From: an uncultured Atopobiaceae bacterium
GTDB lineage: Bacteria; Actinomycetota; Coriobacteriia; Coriobacteriales; Atopobiaceae
Length of the DNA: 6,450 bases
Assembly: GCA_947303905.1 (NCBI GenBank)
Contig: CAMYZR010000085.1
Location: 1 to 6,450 of the forward strand
Direction of reading: 5' to 3'
This document shows positions 1 through 5,165 of this stretch, piece by piece (the stretch's first letter is position 1; each line of letters opens with the position of its first letter). The position numbers were made by a program, and so were the translations under genes. The notes beneath the pieces are model-generated. The model saw only the letters and a program-made list of their open reading frames with translations. It was not told the DNA's origin and made no database searches.

Positions 1-135
1 GGCGAGCGCTCTATCCAGCAGCGTGGGGAAGCAGACGTTGGAGGTGTAGTCCACCCAGTCTCCGCTCCTCACGACCTTGACGGCATCTTCCGGGGTGCGA
101 AGCTTCTGCTGGTACTTGGCATAGTACTCGTTCAC
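1..135 (-). CDS. Acyl-CoA:acetate CoA-transferase, N-terminus only (cut by left edge)
   Basis: The first 45 codons of a protein that continues past the left edge. The translation (GTG read as Met) contains KLRTPEDAVKVVRSGDWVDY followed by a segment ending LLDRALA. This is the typical opening of the acetyl-CoA hydrolase/4-hydroxybutyrate or butyryl-CoA:acetate CoA-transferase family, where a K-L-x-x-x-E-A-V-x-x-(V/I)-x-S-G-D-W-V-D-Y stretch precedes the first Rossmann-like fold. Such enzymes move CoA between acetate and short-chain acyl groups in fermentation, in the cytoplasm. The GTG start is set by a strong ribosome binding site, AAGGAGG at 141-147 with a 5-nt spacer. It lies 28 bp after the lipoprotein stop and is probably co-transcribed with it. 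The active-site glutamate lies in the missing part, so the substrate cannot be told. Confidence 0.82.
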   Translation of the reverse strand, partial: MNEYYAKYQQKLRTPEDAVKVVRSGDWVDYTSNVCFPTLLDRALA

Positions 136-163
136 TTGGACCTCCTTGCCACGGGCTGTCGCC

Positions 164-1075
164 TCACAACTGAGGGCCGTACACATACACCTCGTGGATC
201 TCGTGGTCGTAGCCATCGTAGAAGCCGACCGGCATACCCTGCTCGATCACTGCCCCACGGTTGTAGAGCACGAGCATCTCACCCGAGCCCTCGTCAAAGT
301 TCAACCCCTCGATCTCGCCTTGGCGTCGCACGTCATCGAGCGTCCTTGCCAGCTCGACCTGTGCCTCAGACACCCCTTCGGCAAGCTCAAAGCGATAGAC
401 ATGGTCGGGGGCCTCATCGTTGGCATCACCATCATCGGCAGTGAGGTAGTAGGCGCCCTGGTGATAGGCGATTCCCTGTATCCACTTCGGGGCGGGAGAA
501 AGGCGCACCTTCCCAAGGTAATCGCCCGTCTCGAGGTCGTAGTTGTAGACGTGGTCACCGGTATCGGTCCACGCGCACATGGAGACGGTCTTCGTGTCGG
601 GATTAACGCAGATGCCGCTGCACTCGTCCTGGCCGCTGCCCTGCTCGAAGTTGAACGTGCGCTTGAGCTCGAGCGTGTCACCGTCATAGACGGCAATTTG
701 GATGTTCGAGGCCACGCCGTCCACAAACAGCTCCACCCCGCAGTACACCTCGTTGTCATACACATCGATGTCTCCGATGTGGTTCACCTCGAGCTCGTAC
801 CCCTCCTCAAAGGGTGCTTCGTTCGTCGCAATTAGGTTCCAGTCACTATCGTATTTGGACAGGGTGGTCGAACCGCTCACCCAAAAGCACCCGTTCTCTG
901 CCGCGACTCCCTGCCTGCCGTCGACCTCCACCGTCTTGGTCAGCAGGTCCATCTCTGCAGACCCGTCCTCTGCCGAACCAGATACAGGCGTCGCCCGCGC
1001 GCATCCGACAGAAGACGAGGCAACGATCAGAGAAAATGCGGCCAGAGCGAACAAGCTTCCAAGTCGTCTACGCAT
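164..1075 (-). CDS. Secreted lipoprotein, beta-propeller-like
   Basis: A 303-residue protein from ATG 1075. An arginine-rich start (MRRR) and a hydrophobic stretch (about residues 8-20) lead to SSVGC with Cys25. This is a plausible, slightly atypical lipobox with Ser at -3, so it is predicted to be exported and lipid-anchored. The mature part shows repeated short strands with aromatic and Asp/Gly turns (WVSGSTTLSKYD, VYDGDTLELKRTF, VYNYDLETGDYLG, VYRFELAEG), as in a beta-propeller. Near the C-terminus EIEGLNFDEGSGEMLVLYNRG resembles phytase-like or strictosidine-synthase-like propellers, but no catalytic residues can be assigned. ATG 1084 is also in frame, but it abuts the AAAGGG at 1085-1090 with no spacer, whereas ATG 1075 has a 9-nt spacer. 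The CoA-transferase follows on the same strand. Function is unknown; a ligand-sensing or surface role is a guess. Confidence 0.8.
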   Translation of the reverse strand: MRRRLGSLFALAAFSLIVASSSVGCARATPVSGSAEDGSAEMDLLTKTVEVDGRQGVAAENGCFWVSGSTTLSKYDSDWNLIATNEAPFEEGYELEVNHIGDIDVYDNEVYCGVELFVDGVASNIQIAVYDGDTLELKRTFNFEQGSGQDECSGICVNPDTKTVSMCAWTDTGDHVYNYDLETGDYLGKVRLSPAPKWIQGIAYHQGAYYLTADDGDANDEAPDHVYRFELAEGVSEAQVELARTLDDVRRQGEIEGLNFDEGSGEMLVLYNRGAVIEQGMPVGFYDGYDHEIHEVYVYGPQL

Positions 1076-1126
1076 GAGAGTCATCCCTTTTTTGCGGCCT
1101 GCCGACGCAACGTCCCTGCATCACCC

Positions 1127-1132
1127 ACTATA
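1127..1132 (-). promoter_or_regulatory. Possible -10 box for the lipoprotein gene
   Basis: On the minus strand this reads TATAGT, five of six matches to the sigma-70 -10 consensus. It lies 52 bp before the chosen start. No convincing -35 box is present 16-18 bp upstream (CTCTGG or similar), so the call rests on one hexamer. The inverted repeats at 1160-1218 lie just upstream, where an activator could bind. Confidence 0.3.
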
Positions 1133-1159
1133 GCCCAGCCTTCCGACGCCAGAGCGCTT

Positions 1160-1218
1160 GTTGGACATCCCAACCACGTGTCTGCAACTTGGCCTCCAAG
1201 AGTGCGACTCAGTCGCAC
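1160..1218. promoter_or_regulatory. Cluster of three short inverted repeats (operator-like)
   Basis: Three symmetric elements occur in 59 bp. They are GTTGG-N5-CCAAC (1160-1174), CTTGG-N3-CCAAG (1188-1200) and GTGCGACT-C-AGTCGCAC (1202-1218), the last being a perfect 8-bp dyad around one base. The dyads are too tight for good RNA hairpins and carry no T-tract, which favours protein-binding sites over terminators. They sit upstream of the lipoprotein's possible -10 box. The regulator is unknown. Confidence 0.45.
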
Positions 1219-1219
1219 G

Positions 1220-1276
1220 CCAGCACACCCTGGTCTCCCGACTGCAAAAGCGAGGCAGGAGACCATGTGGTGCTGG
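1220..1276. repeat. Long imperfect inverted repeat (19-nt arms)
   Basis: The left arm (1220-1238) and the right arm (1258-1276) match at 16 of 19 positions when one is reverse-complemented, with a 19-nt loop. The innermost eight pairs (TGGTCTCC/GGAGACCA) and outermost seven (CCAGCAC/GTGCTGG) are perfect. It lies about 117 nt past the trmO stop. No T-run follows on either strand, so it is not a standard intrinsic terminator. It could be an mRNA 3'-end stem, a small RNA or a short repetitive element. Positions 1085-1392 hold no gene that I can support. Confidence 0.55.
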
Positions 1277-1324
1277 TCGCTGTTCGGCTCGTGCGTCTGC
1301 GCGGCAGCGCTGCAGTTCGAGCAA

Positions 1325-1374
1325 TCATCGCGCAGAGGGCAAGTGGAGCCAGCAGATCACGCCCACTGCGATGA
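1325..1374 (-). other. Stem-loop just after trmO
   Basis: TCATCGC (1325-1331) pairs with GCGATGA (1368-1374), and GGGC (1337-1340) pairs with GCCC (1361-1364), with a small internal loop and a 20-nt apical loop. It starts 18 nt after the trmO stop. It may protect the 3' end or contribute to termination together with the repeat at 1220-1276. No U-tract follows. Confidence 0.35.
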
Positions 1375-1392
1375 CGGATCCCCCAGCCACTC

Positions 1393-1860
1393 CTAGAAGT
1401 TGAACTCGGCTTCCCAGTCGAAGTCCCCGCTCTCCTCGTAAGACTTGGGCCAGTGGGCGCACCACTCGGGCACCGAAGGGCTCTCGACGCGATCGATACT
1501 GGGGGTATAGGGCTTGAGGTCCAGCACCAAGCTGCCGGGATACGCATCGATGTAGTAGAGGCCCACCGTAGCCGTCTCCTCGTCCACGTAGGCGATATCG
1601 ACGCTGGAAATGGCTATGGGATTGGGGCGCATCGGCGAGCGCGTGGCGAACACGCCAAGCTCCTCCGGGCCTTTGGCGTACGGCTTCTCCTCCACAAGAG
1701 ATGCTTGATTCTCGGTGCGGTCGAACCACCAGATGACCTGCACGTGGCTATATCCCTCCATCCCTCTTAGCGCAGGACCATACTCCGGACTCAGGGCGAT
1801 GCTGAACTCGCCGTCTTTGCATGCAATTCTTCCGATGGGATGCACTTCCATCATCTTCAT
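1393..1860 (-). CDS. trmO: tRNA (t6A37) N6-methyltransferase, TrmO/TsaA family
   Basis: A 155-residue cytoplasmic protein with the TsaA/TrmO fold. The family uses S-adenosylmethionine to methylate N6 of threonylcarbamoyladenosine at position 37 of certain tRNAs. Visible family marks are the opening HPIGRI (residues 7-12), a LRGMEGYSHVQVIWWF segment (31-46), the signature FATRSPMRPNPIAIS (71-85) and D-x-x-PGSLVLDLKPYTPSID (105-123). It has the length of short TsaA proteins and lacks the extra C-terminal domain of the Escherichia coli enzyme. The start is ATG 1860, with GGAGG at 1867-1871 and a 6-nt spacer. In-frame codons upstream reach 1896 but have no ribosome binding site. It appears monocistronic, with its own promoter and two palindromes upstream. 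Some TsaA-domain proteins in anaerobes have unproven substrates, so the exact tRNA target is inferred. Confidence 0.9.
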   Translation of the reverse strand: MKMMEVHPIGRIACKDGEFSIALSPEYGPALRGMEGYSHVQVIWWFDRTENQASLVEEKPYAKGPEELGVFATRSPMRPNPIAISSVDIAYVDEETATVGLYYIDAYPGSLVLDLKPYTPSIDRVESPSVPEWCAHWPKSYEESGDFDWEAEFNF

Positions 1861-1894
1861 GGAAAACCTCCAGGCACATTGTTGGCTACATCTC

Positions 1895-1942
1895 ATCGAG
1901 CGCTCGATAACCCCATCCTACAAAGTGTGGGGAACACTTCAA
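1895..1942 (-). promoter_or_regulatory. trmO promoter with two operator-like palindromes
   Basis: On the minus strand a -35-like TTGAAG (1937-1942) and a -10-like TAGGAT (1915-1920) are separated by 16 bp; each matches consensus at four of six positions. An inverted repeat, AAGTGT-N5-ACACTT (1923-1939), fills the spacer and the edge of the -35 box. A perfect 14-bp palindrome, ATCGAGCGCTCGAT (1895-1908), lies where transcription would start. The arrangement suggests repression by a dimeric regulator; this is inference. Confidence 0.45.
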
Positions 1943-1950
1943 CCCCCTCA

Positions 1951-1979
1951 AAACGAAGCGCCCGTCCATATAGACGGGC
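1951..1979 (-). terminator. Intrinsic terminator of the yjdF-CDP-alcohol transferase operon
   Basis: GCCCGTC (1960-1966) and GACGGGC (1973-1979) form a perfect 7-bp GC-rich stem with a 6-nt loop. On the minus strand it is followed after a few bases (GCTTCG) by TTTT. It lies 53 bp after the stop at 2033. The U-run is short and slightly displaced, so the terminator is probable rather than certain. No T-run follows on the plus strand. Confidence 0.6.
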
Positions 1980-2032
1980 AACACGTCTTTGGACTAATGG
2001 CCCACAGCCTTCCGACGCGCTTTCCGCAATGC

Positions 2033-2539
2033 TCAGCCCTGGCCCGTCCTTATGAGATGACCCTCTTGGATGGCCGCAAACGTCGCCACTACGCATGCCG
2101 GGATGGAGGGCGCGACGACACCGAATGTCGGGATGGCAAAGGGGACGAGGAATGCGACGAAGCCGGCTACCTTGTTTGCGGTGGTATGGAGCATGACCAG
2201 GCGCTTCCTCATCACGAGTCCACTCGCCACATTAACCGCCTTCACAACAGCAATGGCCGCGACCCACGCCCAGAGCCATGCGGGCACGGCCACGGTCGGC
2301 AAGATCTTCGCGAGGCAGGCGACGGCGAAGGTAAGGTCCGCGGCGCTATCGAGCTTGGCGCCGAGTTCGCTTTCCGTCCCGGTCCGTCTTGCAACGAAGC
2401 CGTCGAGCATGTCTGTCAGACCGGCCGTGGCGTAGAGCGCCAGAAAGGTCGGCGAGAGCGCTGGCAGCGCAAGCAGGGCTACGCTCAGGACGACCCGAAG
2501 CGCACTGAGCGCGTTCGCCATACCCATCTTGCCCCTCAT
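2033..2539 (-). CDS. CDP-alcohol phosphatidyltransferase family membrane protein
   Basis: A 168-residue integral membrane enzyme. It carries the full family signature D-x2-D-G-x2-A-R-x8-G-x3-D-x3-D, as D43, D46, G47, A50, R51, G60, D64 and D68. The four aspartates bind the divalent metals and the catalysis site for moving a phospho-alcohol from a CDP-linked donor to an acceptor alcohol. Hydrophobic segments lie at about 12-40, 66-80, 84-103 and 122-160, in keeping with the family's small multi-helix fold. PgsA, PssA and related enzymes share this motif, so the acceptor (glycerol phosphate, serine, inositol phosphate or other) cannot be told from it. ATG 2539 overlaps the yjdF stop as ATGA, pointing to translational coupling; ATG 2527 with GAGGGG before it is an alternative. 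Both genes would be under the yjdF leader's control. Confidence 0.87.
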   Translation of the reverse strand: MRGKMGMANALSALRVVLSVALLALPALSPTFLALYATAGLTDMLDGFVARRTGTESELGAKLDSAADLTFAVACLAKILPTVAVPAWLWAWVAAIAVVKAVNVASGLVMRKRLVMLHTTANKVAGFVAFLVPFAIPTFGVVAPSIPACVVATFAAIQEGHLIRTGQG

Positions 2540-2961
2540 CGCCCCCGCCTCTTCCTTTTGCGCTTCTCCTGCCTCTTCTCGAATCGCTCCTGCCGCTCTT
2601 GCTCGCGACGTTCGCGTGAGTCAGCCTTGCGCTCCAAGGCAGCGGCCTCCCGAGCCTCCGACAGCGCCTGCTGGGCCTTGGTCGAAGGGCCACGCCTCTC
2701 GAGCTCTCGCGCGGCTTCGCGCTGGCGACGCTTGGGGTTGGTTGCGACCTTCGGCGCTCCGTCGTGCTCGATGAACTCTGTGAAGCGGAGCTTGGCCCAC
2801 CTCTTGCAGACGAGCTGCTGAATCTCCTCAGCTGACGGCTCGGCCCCAAAGACGACGCGGCATGCACTGAGCCGCCCCTCCTCGACCCGCTCGAACACTC
2901 CCACCCAAAACTGGCCGTCGTGATAGACGGTCAGGGTGGAGGATACCCTGATCTCCCGCAT
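2536..2961 (-). CDS. yjdF: YjdF family protein (DUF2992)
   Basis: A 141-residue cytoplasmic protein. The N-terminal half has the family pattern SSTLTVYHDGQFWVGVFERV (about residues 7-26), then RLSACRVVFGAEPSAEEI and QLVCKRWAKLRFTEFIE. The C-terminal 60 residues are almost wholly Lys, Arg, Glu and Gln with little hydrophobic content, as expected for the charged tail of this family. The biochemical function is unknown; in Firmicutes the gene is typically preceded by the yjdF riboswitch, which answers aza-aromatic compounds, so a role in handling such compounds is suspected. The start is ATG 2961 with GGGGG at 2970-2974 and an 8-nt spacer. An in-frame ATG at 3009 would lie inside the structured leader and is rejected. 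Its stop overlaps the downstream transferase start. Confidence 0.85.
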   Translation of the reverse strand: MREIRVSSTLTVYHDGQFWVGVFERVEEGRLSACRVVFGAEPSAEEIQQLVCKRWAKLRFTEFIEHDGAPKVATNPKRRQREAARELERRGPSTKAQQALSEAREAAALERKADSRERREQERQERFEKRQEKRKRKRRGR

Positions 2962-2963
2962 GG

Positions 2964-3075
2964 CGATTTCCCCCTTTATGTAGATGCCACGCGGAGAAGG
3001 GACAACCAAGGAGGCAGGTTACTGACATCACGAGGGATGCACCCCGACTACCCGACGGGGTCGTGTTTTTATCTC
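2964..3075 (-). ncRNA. Candidate yjdF riboswitch (aza-aromatic sensing leader)
   Basis: The yjdF leader can be folded by eye. On the minus strand CACGA (3061-3065) pairs with TCGTG (3029-3033) and encloses the hairpin CCCCG/CGGGG (3056-3060 with 3042-3046). AACC/GGTT (3017-3020 with 3004-3007) forms another hairpin. CCCTT (2997-3001) can pair with AAGGG (2972-2976), which would bury the yjdF ribosome binding site. The run TGCCTCC-x-TGGTTGTC followed by GTGGCATCTACAT and AAAGGGGG resembles my memory of the yjdF motif RNA consensus; I could not run a covariance search. A weak -10-like TACCAT lies at 3086-3091. Control would be at translation initiation. Confidence 0.62.
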
Positions 3076-3257
3076 CGTTGCTCGAATGGTACCACAGCTG
3101 TCTGGACGCAAGAGAATGCGCGGCTCACCGACAATTGCAATTAGTCCATCTGCAAGAACTATCCGACCAATCCAAAGTAAAACCACGGGTTAAACATCTT
3201 GTAGGCTGGCTTGCATAGCGCGCGATCCCGCAGACGGCAAAGGGGACATCTCACGGT

Positions 3258-3294
3258 AAAAGCTAGGCGTGCCGTCAGTCTCGACACGCCTAGC
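3258..3294 (-). terminator. Intrinsic terminator of the peptide-maturase operon
   Basis: GCTAGGCGTG (3262-3271) and CACGCCTAGC (3285-3294) form a perfect 10-bp stem with a 13-nt loop. On the minus strand TTTT (3258-3261) follows directly. It begins 4 nt past the stop of the small ORF at 3298 and 111 nt past the precursor stop. On the plus strand no T-run follows. Between this and the riboswitch, 3092-3257 holds no gene I can support. Confidence 0.7.
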
Positions 3295-3297
3295 AAA

Positions 3298-3408
3298 TCA
3301 TGCCGCAATGGGAGACGAGTGCGCAAAGGACAAGGCGCCGTTCGCCCAGGTTTTCTTCTCTCGCAGGCGGTCTGTCACTTCGTAGGCCCGGTATATCCTT
3401 CTGGTCAC
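3298..3408 (-). CDS. Possible 36-residue ORF after the precursor
   Basis: A 37-codon frame starts with GTG 3408, overlapping the precursor stop as GTGA, the same 4-bp style of junction as at the other gene pairs here. It ends 4 nt before a terminator stem. The product is basic at the start (TRRIYRAYEVTDRLREKKTW) and ends in a short neutral tail. About 70% of its codons end in G or C. There is no independent ribosome binding site, so translation would depend on coupling. I recognise no family and the frame may be chance; its position is the main argument. Confidence 0.25.
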   Translation of the reverse strand: MTRRIYRAYEVTDRLREKKTWANGALSFAHSSPIAA

Positions 3409-3659
3409 GGGACTATGATCGTGTTGCCGCAGTTGGGGCAGGTGACTTCCGTAGCAGGCCAATATGCGAACGTGAAAGCCGGGCATTTATCGCACCAAGC
3501 GATACCGACACCATTGTCTTCAAAGGTGCCACCGCCGGATATCATCTCAAGCTGCTCCTCAGTGAGTTCGGCACCCTCCTCTTGCAGGATCTCGAGCACC
3601 TCCTGCTTCGACTTTCCAGCAAGGTCCTCGCATCGGATCAATCTCAGCTCGTCACTCAT
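3405..3659 (-). CDS. RiPP-like precursor: double-glycine leader with four-cysteine core
   Basis: An 84-residue protein. Residues 1-44 look like a leader: acidic, helical, and ending in ELTEEQLEMISGGG, the double-glycine form of Nif11-like and bacteriocin leaders cut by C39 peptidases. The 40-residue core (TFEDNG onward) holds WCDKC (Cys56, Cys59) and CPNCGNT (Cys74, Cys77), two CxxC knuckles 14 residues apart, with aromatics between. Another cysteine, Cys10, is in the leader. The start is ATG 3659: it overlaps the SPASM gene's stop as ATGA and has AAGGGA with a 6-nt spacer, while ATG 3665 abuts that site. Neighbouring a radical SAM maturase implies thioether or similar modification. A small zinc-ribbon protein is the alternative. 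No peptidase or transporter for it is in the window. Confidence 0.72.
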   Translation of the reverse strand: MSDELRLIRCEDLAGKSKQEVLEILQEEGAELTEEQLEMISGGGTFEDNGVGIAWCDKCPAFTFAYWPATEVTCPNCGNTIIVP

Positions 3660-4113
3660 AGACATTCCCTTACTGTGATAGTGCTCTTACCAAAAGATCC
3701 TTGCCCATACCGCTCCAACGGCTCGGGATGAGCAACCAAGTATTGCTCAAGCGCGCGCTGGCCCACCTCCTGGAAGCGTTCGTACCAGCCGCCAGAAAAG
3801 AAATGGCAGTTCTCCGGACAGGGCGCCAGATAGTTGCCCGAACTCATGAGCGCCCCCGCGCAGCACCCGCCGTTGCAACGGTCGATGTACTCGCACGCCC
3901 TGCAAGCGTCGTTGCCGTCGCGCACCATTCCCACGGAGGTGGCGCATCGGTCCATGAACGGGCTTTCGCCCAGTATGTCGCGCAGAGGCGTCTCGAATGC
4001 GTTGGGCCAGGACTCAGCCTTTGCATCGACCATCGACATACAGGGGCAGACGGTCCCGTCCGCCCCAAGGAACATCTCCGACTTCAGGACCCCGCACGAC
4101 ATGCCAAGAAGGA
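3656..4113 (-). pseudogene. Radical SAM peptide maturase, C-terminal SPASM domain only
   Basis: About 152 residues remain of a protein that normally has some 400. The SPASM pattern is complete: C-x9-G-x4-C (in MSCGVLKSEMFLGADGTVCPC), then FMDRC, CRACEYIDRCNGGC (C-x2-C-x5-C-x3-C) and CPENC. These cysteines bind auxiliary iron-sulfur clusters in enzymes such as those making sactipeptides and ranthipeptides. The radical SAM core with CxxxCxxC is absent. The open frame continues past 4113 to 4351, but that part is only the reverse of the tetR gene and looks like no known fold. No start codon or ribosome binding site is placed at the break. It could not catalyse SAM chemistry. The stop overlaps the precursor start as ATGA, showing that the two genes once formed an operon. 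Confidence 0.82.
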
Positions 4114-4123
4114 CATACGCAGG

Positions 4124-4554
4124 GTGACAGCCGATGAGCTGACTGCGAAGGCCGGCGTGGGGCGGGCCACTTACTTTCGTAATTTCTCCTCGAAGGAGGA
4201 GGTGCTTACCGCATACCTGGTGCGCCGGTGGCGCTCGTACGAAAAGGAGTGCCGCCTCAAGGAGCTCCCGCTCCCGCACCCCATCCGGGCACAGCGTTAC
4301 TTCGAGTTCTGCCTCTCGTTGCGCGCGGAGAACGACCTCATGATCGCGCAAGGGTGCGCGGGGCCATCCTTACCGCATTCGAGACCATCGTGAGCGATGC
4401 CGACCTCGGGCGTGAGGGCGGCTACGAGGCCGCCTTCCTAGCTTACGGCCTCTACGGAATGTTCGTGGCATGGGCACGCTGCGGCTGGAGAGAAACCCCG
4501 CAGGAGATGGCCGCCCTAGTGTCAGGCCACATACTTGTGGGAACTGGCAACTAA
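4124..4554 (+). pseudogene. TetR family regulator, 5'-truncated and frameshifted
   Basis: The frame opens inside the DNA-binding domain: VTADELTAKAGVGRATYFRN then FSSKEEVLTAYLVRR, i.e. helices 2 and 3 of the TetR helix-turn-helix. Helix 1 (about 25-30 residues) is missing. The frame then runs to NDLMIAQG. After a G-run at 4360-4363 the sense continues in another frame as GAILTAFETIV, with a C-terminal part containing YEAAFLAYGLYGMFVAWARC and GWRETPQEMAALVSGHI, typical of the Firmicutes-type TetR C-terminal domain. One extra G would restore the frame. The 5' loss coincides with the maturase break. It converges on the DUF5714 gene, 32 bp from its stop. A sequencing error could cause the frameshift but not the truncation. 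Confidence 0.83.
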
Positions 4555-4586
4555 TCGGTGCAAAAAGGAGAAGAGGCGTTACCTGA

Positions 4587-5165
4587 CTACCCGCGCCTTG
4601 GATGGAATGGGCAGCCCGAGCCCATGCACACGCCATTCTCCGAGAAGGACGCACACGTGGGCATCGCGTCCGACGCGACCAGCTGCGGCCCGCCGAGGGT
4701 GTTGAAGTATGGCACGGCCGCTGCGATGGCGACGCGGGAGTCGCGCTTGCAGCAGCGGGGCTTGCCCGACCGCGCGATCTGCGCAAGCAAGTCGCTCACC
4801 ATGAGCTGACCCTCCTGCCAGCCCTCCTCGCGAAGTGGTGCGTTACCGCGTACGATGGCGTAGGCCATGCCAGCCGATGCCGCCGCGCCGCACACGCCCC
4901 AGCGTGCGCATGTGGCGCCGGGCACACTCGACGAGCGCGCAAGCATCTCCTCGAGGTCGGCCGCGAGCAGTGCATCTCGGTTTGGCGCTGCCTCGGCGTT
5001 GCGCCAGCACGCGAGCAGCACCGACCCCACGATGAAGTGGTGGATGGGACCAAACGCCGGGCAGCGCGGGTCAGCCATCACCTCCTCCACGAGCTCGGTC
5101 GGGGCGGTTGACGCGCTCGCGATCAGCCTCTCTATGATCCAGTCCTGCTGTCTCTCCTCAGCCAT
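4587..5165 (-). CDS. DUF5714 domain protein, cysteine-rich
   Basis: A 192-residue soluble protein matching DUF5714 along its length. It has RCPAFGPIHHFIVG (residues 34-47), VPGATCARWGVCGAAASAGM (81-100), and PRCCKRDSRVAIAAAV (136-151). The C-terminus CASFSENGVCMGSGCPFHP (171-189) adds three cysteines and a histidine. There are nine cysteines in all (35, 53, 86, 92, 138, 139, 171, 180, 185), with His42 and His43, which suggests metal or Fe-S binding, but no reaction is established for the family. In methanogens and clostridia the domain often sits alone or fused to a SAM-dependent methyltransferase; here it is alone. The start is fixed by AAGGAGG at 5171-5177 with a 5-nt spacer. A 322-bp gap separates it from the MFS gene, so it probably has its own promoter. 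Confidence 0.85.
   Translation of the reverse strand: MAEERQQDWIIERLIASASTAPTELVEEVMADPRCPAFGPIHHFIVGSVLLACWRNAEAAPNRDALLAADLEEMLARSSSVPGATCARWGVCGAAASAGMAYAIVRGNAPLREEGWQEGQLMVSDLLAQIARSGKPRCCKRDSRVAIAAAVPYFNTLGGPQLVASDAMPTCASFSENGVCMGSGCPFHPRRG

Noticed and set aside
146..835. A 229-codon open frame on the plus strand
   Set aside because: It is antisense to the lipoprotein gene, which has a signal peptide and strand repeats; the frame is a by-product of GC-rich codons.
1715..2821. A 368-codon open frame on the plus strand
   Set aside because: It runs antisense across trmO, the CDP-alcohol transferase and yjdF, all of which have clear family motifs. Its own translation is low-complexity and matches nothing I know.
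3133..3142. AATTGCAATT, a perfect 10-bp palindrome
   Set aside because: Short, AT-rich and not placed against a convincing promoter; expected by chance in a window of this size.
3180..3240. Possible tRNA on the minus strand (stem-like GC-rich stretch)
   Set aside because: No T-loop GTTCGA-like sequence, no acceptor-stem complementarity and no anticodon arm.
4114..4351. The upstream 79 codons of the maturase frame as its real N-terminus
   Set aside because: They are the complement of the tetR coding sequence and contain no radical SAM motif. The open frame is accidental.
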